Below, piece after piece: positions 1 to 9,183 of a stretch of 64,000 nucleotides of DNA. Position 1 is the first letter of the stretch. The number at the start of each line of letters is the position of its first letter. The notes under the pieces were generated by a model that did not search any database, was not told the DNA's origin, and was given only the letters and a program-made list of their open reading frames with translations. The stretch covers positions 4,160,501 to 4,224,500 of the forward strand of contig NZ_JAJOZB010000001.1 in the NCBI RefSeq assembly GCF_023701745.1. The letters are read 5' to 3'. The translations under genes and the position numbers were made by a program. Origin of the DNA: Streptomyces sp. RKAG293 (GTDB lineage: Bacteria > Actinomycetota > Actinomycetes > Streptomycetales > Streptomycetaceae).

Positions 1-1
1 C

Positions 2-3000
2 GGACGCCAGAAGGCCAAGCAGAAGGCGGGCAGCGCCTCCAACCATGCCGCGTTCTTCAAGGACCCGGACATCGTGGTGGTCTTCGACGGCTCGCGGCGC
101 CTGCGGTCGCTGCCCGGCGTCGTCGCACTGCTCCGGGAGGGTCCGGCAGTCGGCATGTACGCGCTGTGCCTGGACTCGGAAGAACGCTTCCTGCCGGGCG
201 AGTGCCAGGCCGTGGTGATCGCGGAGTTCGAGACGCCCGCCCAGAACCCGTCCCCGCACCAGAACCAGATCCCGGCCCAGGGACAGGCGCCCGTCGGGCA
301 AGCGGCGGCCCAGCGGGGTGGCTTCCCGTCTCTGAACGCCTGGTACGAAGGCAGCCAGGCGTCCACGGCCACCGCTGTGGAGCCCGCCGCCGGCTCGTTC
401 CGGCTGCGCGTGGACCAGAGCGGAGCCGCGCGGCTCCGCAAGGTCCGCCCCGACCTGGTGTCGCCCGCCTGGTGCGCGCGGCTCGCCCGCTGCCTCTCCC
501 CCATCCGCGACATCAGCGGCGACGCGGAGGACTCGGCGATCCCCGGCTCCAGCCGGCTGCTGGACGTACTGGAGCTGGAACCGCCGACCGGCGACGCGAT
601 CGCCGCGCGCTGGCGGCTCAGCCCCATCTCGACGCAGGCGGTGGTCGGGGAGTCCTACGACGGGCCGTTCGCGATCGACATCCGCAAGGACGGGCCGCAC
701 GGGCTCATCGCCGGCACCACCGGTTCCGGCAAGTCGGAGCTGCTGCAGACCATCGTCGCGTCGCTCGCCGTCGCCAACACCCCGGAAGCGATGACGTTCG
801 TCCTCATCGACTACAAGGGCGGCTCGGCGTTCAAGGACTGTGTGCAACTCCCGCACACCGTCGGCATGGTCACCGACCTCGACGCGCACCTCGTCGAGCG
901 CGCCCTGGAATCGCTCGGCGCCGAACTCAAGCGCCGCGAGCACATCCTGGCCGAGGCCGGGGCCAAGGACATCGAGGACTACACGGACCTGATGAAGCGG
1001 CAGCCCGGCCTCAAGCCGATGCCGCGGCTCCTCATCGTCATCGACGAGTTCGCCTCGATGGTCCGTGAGCTGCCCGACTTCGTCACCGGCCTGGTCAACA
1101 TCGCCCAGCGAGGCCGTTCGCTCGGCATCCACCTCATCCTCGCCACCCAGCGCCCCTCCGGCGTCGTCTCCCCCGAGATCCGCGCCAACACCAACCTCCG
1201 CATCGCCCTCCGCGTCACCGACGCCAGCGAATCGTCCGACGTCATCGACGCCCCCGACGCCGGCACCATCTCCAAGTCCACCCCGGGCCGGGCCTACGTC
1301 CGGCTCGGGGCGACCTCGCTCGTGCCGTTCCAGTCCGGACGCGTCGGCGGCCGGCGCCCCGGCGCCGTGGATCCGACGGTCGCCTCCCCCTGGGTGGGCC
1401 TCGTCGAGTGGTCGCAGCTCGGCCGCCCCGTACCGCGGCGCCCCGCCGGCGCCAAGGGCGAGGAGGACGAGATCACCGACCTGAAGGTGCTGGTCGAGGC
1501 GGTCTGCGAAGCCAACGAACGGCTCGGCATCCCGCCCCAGCACAGCCCGTGGCTGCCCGCGCTCCCCGACACCCTGCTCCTCGACGACCTGCCGGTACCC
1601 GCCGCGACGGGCGCGCTTCCGCCCGCGCCGTACGGCATCGAGGACCTTCCGGCGCTGCAGGCCAGGCGCCCGGTCGCCGTGGACTTCAGCACCTTCGGCC
1701 ATCTGCTGGTCGCCGGCGCCCCGCGCTCCGGACGCTCCCAGCTGCTGCGCACCATCGCCGGCTCACTGGCCCGTACGCACAGCGTCCGGGACGTGCACAT
1801 CTACGGCATCGACTGCGGGAACGGCGCACTCAACGCGCTGTCCCGGCTGCCGCACTGCGGCGCGGTCGTCGGCCGTGCGCAGACCGAGCGCGCGATCCGG
1901 CTGATCGGCCGCCTCAAGGCCGAGATGACCCGCCGCCAGGAGGTGCTGGCCGCCGACGGCTACGCGGACATCGGCGAGCAGCGCGGCGGTGTCCCCGAGG
2001 AGGACCAGCTCGCGCACATCGTCGTGCTGCTCGACCGCTGGGAGGGCTGGCTGCCCTCGCTCGGCGAACTCGACCACGGGGCGCTGACCGACGACCTGTT
2101 CACGATGCTCCGCGAGGGCGCGAGCGTCGGCATCCACGTGATCATCACCGGTGACCGGACGCTGATGGCGGGCCGGATCGCCACCCTCACCGAGGACAAG
2201 ATGGCGTTCCGGCTCTCGGACCGCTCCGACTTCTCCCTCATCAGCGTCAACCCCCGCAAGGTCCCGGACGAGATAGCCCCCGGCCGCGCCTACCGCGCCG
2301 AGTCCGGCATCGAGACGCAGGTCGCGCTGCTCGCCCCGGACGCGTCGGGGCAAGGCCAGGCCGCCGCGATCACCGCCATCGGGTCGGCGGTCCTGGAACG
2401 GGACGCCGACGTGCCGCGCTCGCGGCGGCCGTTCAAGGTCGACGTGCTGCCGTCGCGGCTGTCGTTCGCCGACGCCTGGGAGATGCGCGACACCGATGCC
2501 GCCCGCTCCCCTCTGTGGGGGCTGGTCGGCGTCGGCGGCGACGAGATCATGGGCTACGGCCCCGACCTGTCCGACGGCCTGCCGGCGTTCGTCATCGGCG
2601 GCCCCGGCAAGTCCGGCCGCAGCACGGTCTTGTTGTCGCTCGCCCGCAGCTTTCTCAAGCAGGGTTCCCGCATCATCGTCGTCGCACCGCGGCCGTCGCC
2701 GCTGCGCGACCTCGCGGGCACCGAAGGGGTGCTGGGGGTCTTCACCGAGAGCGATCTGTCCGCCGAGGATCTGACCAAGGCGCTGGAAGCGGCGGGCGGG
2801 AGCCCGGCCGTCGTCCTCCTCGACGACGCCGAGCTGCTGCGCGACATCGACGCCAAGGACGTCCTGCGCGACATCATCGCGCGCGGCACGGACCTGCGCC
2901 GGGCGCTCGTGCTGGCCGGCAGCGAGGAGGACATCTGCTCCGGCTTCTCCGGCTGGCAGGTCGACGCGAAGAAGGCCCGCCGAGGCGCGCTGCTCTCACC

Positions 3001-3136
3001 GCAGCAGACGATGAGCGGCGAGCTGATCGGCGTCCGCCTCGCCCGCAGCAGCGCCGGCGGTCAGGTCACCCCCGGCCGCGCGCTCCTGCACCTGGGCGAC
3101 GGCGAACCGCGCACGGTGACGGTGCCGCTGGCCTGA
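2..3136 (+). CDS. EccC-type FtsK/SpoIIIE ATPase (5' end outside window)
   Basis: Multi-domain P-loop ATPase of the kind that drives type VII (ESX/WXG100) secretion at the membrane. The frame is open from base 2, so the N-terminus (FHA and/or transmembrane part in relatives) is missing. Three FtsK-like modules are visible: a canonical Walker A (GTTGSGKSE, about 712-738) with Walker B LLIVIDEF (about 1028-1052); a second with a degenerate loop (GAPRSGRSQ, about 1715-1742); and a third, also degenerate (GGPGKSGRST, about 2600-2629). One active plus two degraded modules is the usual EccC pattern. Downstream WXG100-like genes at 5821-7460 support a secretion role. An ordinary DNA translocase is less likely, because those have a single motor domain and a gamma domain. 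Confidence 0.88.
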   Translation, partial: GRQKAKQKAGSASNHAAFFKDPDIVVVFDGSRRLRSLPGVVALLREGPAVGMYALCLDSEERFLPGECQAVVIAEFETPAQNPSPHQNQIPAQGQAPVGQAAAQRGGFPSLNAWYEGSQASTATAVEPAAGSFRLRVDQSGAARLRKVRPDLVSPAWCARLARCLSPIRDISGDAEDSAIPGSSRLLDVLELEPPTGDAIAARWRLSPISTQAVVGESYDGPFAIDIRKDGPHGLIAGTTGSGKSELLQTIVASLAVANTPEAMTFVLIDYKGGSAFKDCVQLPHTVGMVTDLDAHLVERALESLGAELKRREHILAEAGAKDIEDYTDLMKRQPGLKPMPRLLIVIDEFASMVRELPDFVTGLVNIAQRGRSLGIHLILATQRPSGVVSPEIRANTNLRIALRVTDASESSDVIDAPDAGTISKSTPGRAYVRLGATSLVPFQSGRVGGRRPGAVDPTVASPWVGLVEWSQLGRPVPRRPAGAKGEEDEITDLKVLVEAVCEANERLGIPPQHSPWLPALPDTLLLDDLPVPAATGALPPAPYGIEDLPALQARRPVAVDFSTFGHLLVAGAPRSGRSQLLRTIAGSLARTHSVRDVHIYGIDCGNGALNALSRLPHCGAVVGRAQTERAIRLIGRLKAEMTRRQEVLAADGYADIGEQRGGVPEEDQLAHIVVLLDRWEGWLPSLGELDHGALTDDLFTMLREGASVGIHVIITGDRTLMAGRIATLTEDKMAFRLSDRSDFSLISVNPRKVPDEIAPGRAYRAESGIETQVALLAPDASGQGQAAAITAIGSAVLERDADVPRSRRPFKVDVLPSRLSFADAWEMRDTDAARSPLWGLVGVGGDEIMGYGPDLSDGLPAFVIGGPGKSGRSTVLLSLARSFLKQGSRIIVVAPRPSPLRDLAGTEGVLGVFTESDLSAEDLTKALEAAGGSPAVVLLDDAELLRDIDAKDVLRDIIARGTDLRRALVLAGSEEDICSGFSGWQVDAKKARRGALLSPQQTMSGELIGVRLARSSAGGQVTPGRALLHLGDGEPRTVTVPLA

Positions 3137-3153
3137 CGGCCTCGAGGCCAGGC

Positions 3154-3190
3154 CGTCCCACCACAGGCGAATCACGCCTGTGGTGGGACG
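3154..3190. terminator. bidirectional intrinsic terminator
   Basis: Perfect 16 bp inverted repeat (3154-3169 with 3175-3190) around a 5-base loop, lying between the 3' ends of two convergent genes. There is no U-tract on either side, which is common for actinobacterial terminators. Confidence 0.8.
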
Positions 3191-3216
3191 AGCCCATGTG
3201 CCAAGGGACAAGCCCG

Positions 3217-5460
3217 TCAGACGGCGGGCAGCGCGTACAGCAGGTCCCCGTGGACCACCAGCAGGCGCTTGCCCGCGGCGGTGAGGGTCCAGACGCCGGC
3301 GCCACCCTTGTCCTCGGAGAGGCCGTCGTTGGCGCTGTTCCGGTAGATCCAGCGCGGGGCACCGTTCTTGGCGTTGAAGGCGAAGATGCCTCCCTCCTGG
3401 AAGTACGACACTCCATAGACGGAGTCCCCGGCCCGTACGAACTGCAACGGCCCGGTCCCGTCGGTGAGTTCGCGCTGCCAAAGCACCTTCCCGCTCTGCG
3501 CGTCGACCGCCCAGACGCCCTTCAACACCACGGCGCCGTACACCACACCGTCGGCGGAGGAGAGCGGGGAGCTGAAGCCGTTCTTGTGCTGTGCGGGTAC
3601 CGACCAGCGCTCGGCGCCGCTCTTCAGGTCGTAGCCGCGCATGGACTTGCCGCCGATGACGACCTTGTCACCGTGCAGGACCGGCCGGTAGGCGGCGTCC
3701 TCGCCCACCTTCTTCGTCCACACCTGGTTGCCGTGCGCCACCTCGCGAACCGTCACGTTGTAGTTGTTGTCGGCGTAGACGAGATAGCTGCCGTCGGTCG
3801 TCGCCGAGACGTCCCAGTCACCGGCGCCCGGGTCACGTTCCTGCTGCCACAGCATCTTGCGGGTGCCGATGTCGACGGCGGCCACCACCGTCCGGGTCTT
3901 GCTGGTCTCGGTGGCGTTGGGATCCTGGATGGTGGCGATGAGATACACGTGCTTGTCGTCGGCGGCGATCGGCTTCGGGTCGGTGAGCCGTCCGCCCAGG
4001 TTGCTGCGCCAGGCCTCCTTGCCGTTCACCGGGCTGATGCCGACGAAGTCACCGTTGGCCTCAGGGCTCATGAAGAACAGCAGATCGTGGCCGCTCACCA
4101 GTTCATGCGAAAGGTCCGCGACCTCCGGGGTGGACCACTTCAGTTCACCGGTGCCGATGTCGTGCGCGATCAGCGGGTTGCCACAGATGATCATCAGGTT
4201 GCCGTACGCCATGGCCGGGACGCCGTATTGCAGGCTCAGCGATTGGGCCTGCTTGCGCCACAGCGCCTTCGGGCTCATACCGCTCGCCGGGGTGGTGAAC
4301 ACCGGATCCGGCGTGGGACCGCTGCTGTTCGTCACTCGGCCGGTCGGATCGACCACCGGGTCCTTCCCGCCCTTCCCCTCCTTCCCGCCGAACGCCCACA
4401 CGGCCCCGCCGCCCGCCGCCGCGACCGCGACACCCGCGCCAAGGGCGAGGAACCCGCGCCGGGAGCGCGACCCGGAAGCACGTGAAGCGGGCTCCAGCGC
4501 CGTCTGGTCGAGGGTGGTCGGCGTGCGTGGCGGTCCCTCCGGCACGGTGGCCGCGCCCGTCCCGTGGGCGGGGGTGTCCAGGTCGAGGATCCGCGAGGCG
4601 TGCTGCGCGATGGTCGAGGAGACCGGGCCCGGCAGCCAGTTGTGCAGTACGGAGGCGGCACCGTCCGGTGCCAGCGCCTCGCTGATCTGCTGCGGCGTCG
4701 GCCGCTGCGCCGGATCCTTCTGCAGGCACGCCAGCACCAACGGCCGCAGCGAGGCGGGCACTTCGGTCAGATTGGGGATGCCGTGCACCACCTGATAGAG
4801 CAGCGAAGCCGCCGTCCCGATCCCGAACGGCTGCTGGCCGGTGGCCGCGTACGCCAGCACCACGCCCAGCGAGAAGACATCGCCCGCAGGCCCGGCCACC
4901 TCGCCGACCGCCTGCTCGGGCGGTATGAACCCGGGCGAGCCGACGACCACGCCCGTACTGGTCATCCGGTCGCCGTCGACGGCCCGCGCGATACCGAAGT
5001 CGATCACCCGTGGCCCGTCCGCGGCCAGCAGCACGTTGGACGGCTTCAGGTCCCGGTGCACGAGTCCCGCGCCGTGGATCACCACGAGCGCCTCGGCCAG
5101 CCCGGCACCCAGCGCGCGCACGGACGCCTCGGGCAGCGGGCCGTGCTGCTCGATCACCTCGTTGAGCGGCGGGCCGAGTACGTACGCGGTCGCCAGCCAC
5201 GGCAGCCGCCCCTCGGTGTCGGCGTCGACGACAGGCGCCGTATAGGCCCCGGAGACCGCGCGCGCGATCTCGACCTCGTGCCGGAACCGCGCACGGAACT
5301 GCGCGTCCTCGGCCAGTTCAGGACGGACCACCTTCACGGCGACGGTCCGGCCGCCCGGCGACCGGGCGAGATAGACCCGTCCCATGCCGCCGGCGCCAAG
5401 CCGTCCCAACAGGCGGTACGCCCCTAGGCTCTGCGGGTCTTCCGGCTCCAATGGCTGCAT
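3217..5460 (-). CDS. Ser/Thr protein kinase with C-terminal PQQ-like beta-propeller
   Basis: Membrane-spanning Hanks-type kinase of 747 aa. The N-terminal catalytic domain (about residues 15-275) has the glycine loop GRLGAGGMGRVY, the lysine in VAVKVV, the catalytic loop HRDLKPSNV and the DFG motif. A Pro/Thr-rich linker leads to one hydrophobic segment (GVAVAAAGGGAVWAF). About 430 residues of PQQ/WD-like blades follow outside the membrane, a probable sensor. The ATG at 5460 places the kinase domain at the usual distance from the N-terminus; an upstream in-frame ATG at 5718 would add an unlikely Arg-rich 86 aa. The preceding Arg-Arg-Gly-Phe looks slightly Tat-like but is best read as a membrane-flanking basic patch. 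The gene converges on the EccC-like ATPase, so it may phosphorylate secretion components (inference). Confidence 0.9.
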   Translation of the reverse strand: MQPLEPEDPQSLGAYRLLGRLGAGGMGRVYLARSPGGRTVAVKVVRPELAEDAQFRARFRHEVEIARAVSGAYTAPVVDADTEGRLPWLATAYVLGPPLNEVIEQHGPLPEASVRALGAGLAEALVVIHGAGLVHRDLKPSNVLLAADGPRVIDFGIARAVDGDRMTSTGVVVGSPGFIPPEQAVGEVAGPAGDVFSLGVVLAYAATGQQPFGIGTAASLLYQVVHGIPNLTEVPASLRPLVLACLQKDPAQRPTPQQISEALAPDGAASVLHNWLPGPVSSTIAQHASRILDLDTPAHGTGAATVPEGPPRTPTTLDQTALEPASRASGSRSRRGFLALGAGVAVAAAGGGAVWAFGGKEGKGGKDPVVDPTGRVTNSSGPTPDPVFTTPASGMSPKALWRKQAQSLSLQYGVPAMAYGNLMIICGNPLIAHDIGTGELKWSTPEVADLSHELVSGHDLLFFMSPEANGDFVGISPVNGKEAWRSNLGGRLTDPKPIAADDKHVYLIATIQDPNATETSKTRTVVAAVDIGTRKMLWQQERDPGAGDWDVSATTDGSYLVYADNNYNVTVREVAHGNQVWTKKVGEDAAYRPVLHGDKVVIGGKSMRGYDLKSGAERWSVPAQHKNGFSSPLSSADGVVYGAVVLKGVWAVDAQSGKVLWQRELTDGTGPLQFVRAGDSVYGVSYFQEGGIFAFNAKNGAPRWIYRNSANDGLSEDKGGAGVWTLTAAGKRLLVVHGDLLYALPAV

Positions 5461-5606
5461 CAACAGCCACCCCCGTCTCCTGTGTACGCATACGTATGGT
5501 CGGGTCGCCCCGACGTGGCAGCCTATTGCGCCGGGTTTCGCCCCCCGGATGCGGTCCCCCTCACCTTTCGGCCCGTGCGTAGGGTGGGGAACCATCAGCC
5601 GCACGA

Positions 5607-5630
5607 GTGACGTCACAGCCGTGTGACGTC
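5607..5630. promoter_or_regulatory. paired GTGACGTC sites in the kinase/T7SS divergent promoter region
   Basis: The 360 bp gap 5461-5820 separates divergent genes and must hold both promoters. It contains two direct copies of GTGACGTC starting at 5607 and 5623 (16 bp period); the first is part of the palindrome GTGACGTCAC. The spacing fits a dimeric regulator bound on one face of the helix. I see no clear -10/-35 pair for either gene. Confidence 0.35.
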
Positions 5631-5820
5631 GTCTGACGGGCGGATGACGAACGGGACACCGTATCCACGCAGGATCTCCATCATTTGGAAGATCAGCTGG
5701 GGCGGCCCGGACGGACAATCGATGAGGACCCCCCGGCCGGCACGTTCTTCAGGACCACGGATGTGACCGTCCGAAAGGTCCGGACCGACAAATCGTTCAA
5801 CGAATTCAACGGGATGAACC

Positions 5821-6120
5821 ATGGGTGATCTGCAGATCAACGGAACCGTGATGGGGGACCTGCGCAGAACGTTCTCCACCATCGCGCATCGCATGGAGAA
5901 CGTCAGCCGGACCATGGGCAACGCCAACGGTGAGGGCGTCGGGGCGCCCAAGCTCATCGACGACGTGCACGACTTCGCGGACGAGTGGAAGTACGGCGTC
6001 AAGCAGATCGGCGAGCACGCAGACACCGCGGTCCAGATGATCGACCAGATCGGCAAGACCTTCGACGACGCCGATCTCCAGCTCGCCAACTCCCTCAAGC
6101 CGGAAGGCAAGTGCTCGTGA
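5821..6120 (+). CDS. small WXG100-like protein, putative T7SS partner
   Basis: 99 aa, alpha-helical, no signal peptide, mixed charge. The size and helical amphipathic make-up resemble WXG100/ESAT-6-like proteins. A clear central Trp-X-Gly is absent; there is a Trp in DEWKYG near residue 57, i.e. W-x-x-G. The stop overlaps the start of the next gene (GTGA, 6117-6120), so the two are probably translated together and may form a secreted heterodimer. The family is not recognised with certainty. Confidence 0.7.
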   Translation: MGDLQINGTVMGDLRRTFSTIAHRMENVSRTMGNANGEGVGAPKLIDDVHDFADEWKYGVKQIGEHADTAVQMIDQIGKTFDDADLQLANSLKPEGKCS

Positions 6121-7460
6121 CCCGCAGTTTCCCCCACCTCGGGTTCGATCCGACGCCCGGCGACGTCGAGCAGACCCGGGCGCTGTCCCGGCAACTGGGC
6201 GATCTGACGACCGAGTTGACGACGACCGTCAGCGAGCTGCAGCAGATCGAGTGCGGTTACTGGAAGGGCGAGGCGGCCAAGGCCTTCAGCCAGCACATAT
6301 CCCATGACGTCACCCCGTTGATCAAGAAGGCGCACGACTCCTTCGGCCGCGCCGCCACCGCGATCGGCGGCTGGGCCGAGCAACTGCACGGTTTCCAGGA
6401 CGAGGCCGCCGCGCTGGAGCGCGAGGCCGCGACCAAGCAGGGCACCCTCGACGACGCCAAGCGGGCGCTGGGCTCCGGCCCCACCGCCACCCCGAGCGGC
6501 ACCGAGACCCCGCACCCCCAGCCCGGCGCCTCCCCCAGTCCCACGGCCGCCGACGAGAACAAGAAGAAGCACAAGGACGTCACCGACGCCGACACGGCCA
6601 TGCAGGGCGTCCGGCACCGGGCCGAGGAACTCCACAACCGCTTCACCCGGGCCGCCCAGTCCGTCAGTCACGACCTCGACAAGGCCGGCGACATGGCGCC
6701 CGACAAGCCGGGCCTCTTCCACCGCATGGTCAGCGGCGTCGAGGGCGCCTGGAACGACACGGTCAAGTGGGTCCAGGACCACGCCGACATGATCAAGATG
6801 ATCGGTGACCTGCTCGGCGACCTCAGCGGCATCCTCGGCATGCTCGCCATCATCACCGCCCCGTTCGAGCCGCTCGGAGCGATCTTCGCGGGCGCGGCGG
6901 TGGCCACCAGCGCCCTCGCCCTGGTGGCGCACCTCGTCGCCAAGGCGGCCGGCGCGGATGTCAGCTGGATGTCCATCGGGCTGGACGCGCTCGGCGCGGT
7001 CCCCGGCCTCGGGGCGTTCTCCAAGGGCGTCAAGGTCGCCGACGGCGCCGTGGCGGCCGGCCGCGCGGCCGAACTCGGCGAAGGCTTCCGCGGGGTGACG
7101 ACCATCGGCCGCAACATCGTCGGTGTCGGCGACCGGGTGGCCGGCGCCGTCAGCTTCACCGTCAAGGGCAAGACGATCGGCCTGTGGGGCCTCAAGAGCG
7201 GCGGTCTGATCAAGGCCGAGGGCACGATGGGCCGGCTCGGCCTGGTCGCCGAGCAGAACTACGCCAAGGGCCAGTGGCTCGGCACCCGCGGCCTGGACCT
7301 CATCAGCAAGGGCAAGTGGGCGATCAACCCGATGTCCGGCCTCGGCCGCGGTATCGACGCCGGGATCAAGATCGCACCGAAGCTATGGTCGGTTCCACAG
7401 CACATCGGTGAGGCCCTGCACCCGGGCGACCGGTTCAACCAGGCGGCCACCGCCCACTGA
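6117..7460 (+). CDS. putative T7SS-secreted protein (WXG-like N-domain, hydrophobic C-domain)
   Basis: 447 aa. The first ~110 residues are helical with a Trp-X-Gly turn (YWKGEAAKAF), typical of the WXG100/LXG-type N-domains that target proteins to type VII secretion. A Pro/Thr/Ser-rich linker follows (about 145-180), then a second helical part and a strongly hydrophobic stretch (LGMLAIITAPFEPLGAIFAG and after) resembling membrane-inserting regions of large secreted substrates. No nuclease or other toxin motif was recognised at the C-terminus. GTG at 6117 overlaps the upstream stop by four bases; GTG at 6111 is also possible. Context with an EccC ATPase supports the assignment. Confidence 0.75.
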   Translation: MTRSFPHLGFDPTPGDVEQTRALSRQLGDLTTELTTTVSELQQIECGYWKGEAAKAFSQHISHDVTPLIKKAHDSFGRAATAIGGWAEQLHGFQDEAAALEREAATKQGTLDDAKRALGSGPTATPSGTETPHPQPGASPSPTAADENKKKHKDVTDADTAMQGVRHRAEELHNRFTRAAQSVSHDLDKAGDMAPDKPGLFHRMVSGVEGAWNDTVKWVQDHADMIKMIGDLLGDLSGILGMLAIITAPFEPLGAIFAGAAVATSALALVAHLVAKAAGADVSWMSIGLDALGAVPGLGAFSKGVKVADGAVAAGRAAELGEGFRGVTTIGRNIVGVGDRVAGAVSFTVKGKTIGLWGLKSGGLIKAEGTMGRLGLVAEQNYAKGQWLGTRGLDLISKGKWAINPMSGLGRGIDAGIKIAPKLWSVPQHIGEALHPGDRFNQAATAH

Positions 7461-7585
7461 GGCACCGCCCACCGAACCGGCGCCCAATGAGCCGGCGCCC
7501 ACGGAACCACCGCACCCTGATCCACCGCTCGCCGATCCACCCCACCCTGGTCGGCGGGCACCCGAGCACTGAGGACGGCGAGACG

Positions 7586-8479
7586 ATGGACTGGTATCCG
7601 GACGCGGGCGAGGCCTCGCTGTTCCGCACCACACTGCGCTTCGCGACCGGGATGGCCCCGCCCGTCTCCGGCTCGCGCTGGTACCGGGACACCGGCCGCC
7701 ACGACATCCAGCCGGACCTCGTGGCCGCCGGCTGGCCGCCGGGACCGGAGTTCACCGTGCGGACGAAGAGCGACCAGACGACGCAGCGCGCCGGCCGCGC
7801 CGCCTGGCTGGGCATCCCGCTGCTGCTCAACCTCATCTCCAACGCGGGCGGCGCGCCGGGCTCGCCCTTCGGCGACGTCGCCCTGCGCGGCGACCCGCAG
7901 GACCCCGCGAACGAGGTCGGGGACTTCCCCGTCCTGTGGGCGGCGCCCGGCACGGTGGCCCGTACGCTGCCGTGGCAGCTCGACCCGTCCCGGCAGCCCA
8001 AGGGCTACCGCACCGACGCGGTGGTGACCGACCGGCGGCTGGTCGTCCTCGGCATCCCGTCCGTGACGGCCCCGGCGGACGTGCTCTGGGAGGCGCCGCG
8101 TGAGCGCATCGCGCGGGCGGACCGCCGGGAGTACGCCGAGACCAAGGCCGATCTGCTGATCACCTTCGCGGACGGATCCTGGGTCCGGATGTCCGCCGGC
8201 GCGGCCGACAACGCCGCCAAGGTCGTCCAGCACCTGAACGGCACGGTCAGCACCCTGACCGACGAGCAGCTGACCGACGGGCAGCGCGAGCGCGTCGCCC
8301 GTTTCCTGACCGAACTCCCGCCGAACGCCGAGGCCCCGGCCTTCACGGTGCTCCCGAGCGGCATCGTCCGGGTCGAGGCACGCGTCCCGGCGAAGCTCGG
8401 CAAGGGCCTGTTCGAAACCCACACGATCCTGATGGACGACGCGGGCGCGCCCGCGGCACCCCGACCCGGCGACCTGTGA
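7586..8479 (+). CDS. conserved hypothetical protein in T7SS-like cluster
   Basis: 297 aa, soluble, no signal peptide, one mildly hydrophobic segment near residue 75 (AWLGIPLLLNLISNAGG). The middle (RTDAVVTDRRLVVLGIP, then ADLLITFADGSWVRM) looks like a PH-like or beta-rich fold, but no catalytic motif is recognised. ATG 7586 follows a GAGG sequence by about 10 bases; an in-frame ATG at 7487 would add a His/Arg-rich tail of low plausibility. It lies 125 bp after the putative secreted protein and 13 bp before the next gene, so it probably belongs to the same transcription unit as an accessory or immunity-type protein (inference). Confidence 0.6.
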   Translation: MDWYPDAGEASLFRTTLRFATGMAPPVSGSRWYRDTGRHDIQPDLVAAGWPPGPEFTVRTKSDQTTQRAGRAAWLGIPLLLNLISNAGGAPGSPFGDVALRGDPQDPANEVGDFPVLWAAPGTVARTLPWQLDPSRQPKGYRTDAVVTDRRLVVLGIPSVTAPADVLWEAPRERIARADRREYAETKADLLITFADGSWVRMSAGAADNAAKVVQHLNGTVSTLTDEQLTDGQRERVARFLTELPPNAEAPAFTVLPSGIVRVEARVPAKLGKGLFETHTILMDDAGAPAAPRPGDL

Positions 8480-8492
8480 GCGACACGACTCC

Positions 8493-9164
8493 ATGACCAT
8501 TTCCGATCTCACCCCTTCCGTCCCGACCGCCCTCGGCGGACCGGACATACCTCCCATGTGGTTCGTCGTCCCCGACGGCTTCCACCCCCTCCCGATCGCC
8601 GCCACCCCGGAGGAACGCGCCGCGGGCGCGGCGGACTTCGTACGGGAGCTGTTCCCCAACGGCGACGACGACCTGTGGACGCCGGCCGCGCTCTTCTACG
8701 CGGGACTCGCCGAGCTGATGACCGAAGGCGGGCTGGCCTTCTCGGCGATGGGCCTGTTCGGCATCGACGACGGCGGCATCGCGCACTGCTCGTTCACCGT
8801 CTCCGCCGTCGAGTCCGACCATCCGTCGGTCGAGGTGGCCGCGCTGGGACTGCGCGAGATCATGACCCGCGACCCGCTCAACGACGCGCGCTGGCTGGAC
8901 CTGCCGTGCGGTCCCGCCGTCTCCGCCGTCTCCATGCGGGAGATCACCATCGGAGGCGAGATGACCGCGACCGGTGAGGACGCCGCGCTGCTCACCGGCC
9001 AGATCCAGGTCTACGTGCCGTTCCCCACCGGTCCGTTCACCGCCGTCTTCACCCTCGACACGGCCGCCGTGGACTACTGGGGCGAGATCAGCGACATGAC
9101 GGTCGCGATCCTGCGCACGGTGAGCTTCACACCGCCGGAGGAGCAGGCGGCGGAGGGCTCCTGA
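8493..9164 (+). CDS. conserved hypothetical protein, last gene of T7SS-like cluster
   Basis: 223 aa, acidic, soluble, no signal peptide. Alternating beta-type segments (GGIAHCSFTVSAV, GQIQVYVPFPTG, FTAVFTLDTAAVDYWGEIS) suggest an alpha/beta or beta-sandwich fold. No motif identifies a function. It starts 13 bp after the preceding gene and ends shortly before a convergent hydrolase, so it closes the cluster. Chaperone or immunity roles are possible but unsupported by motif. Confidence 0.6.
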   Translation: MTISDLTPSVPTALGGPDIPPMWFVVPDGFHPLPIAATPEERAAGAADFVRELFPNGDDDLWTPAALFYAGLAELMTEGGLAFSAMGLFGIDDGGIAHCSFTVSAVESDHPSVEVAALGLREIMTRDPLNDARWLDLPCGPAVSAVSMREITIGGEMTATGEDAALLTGQIQVYVPFPTGPFTAVFTLDTAAVDYWGEISDMTVAILRTVSFTPPEEQAAEGS

Positions 9165-9183
9165 CGCCTGCCGCCGGTGCCCG

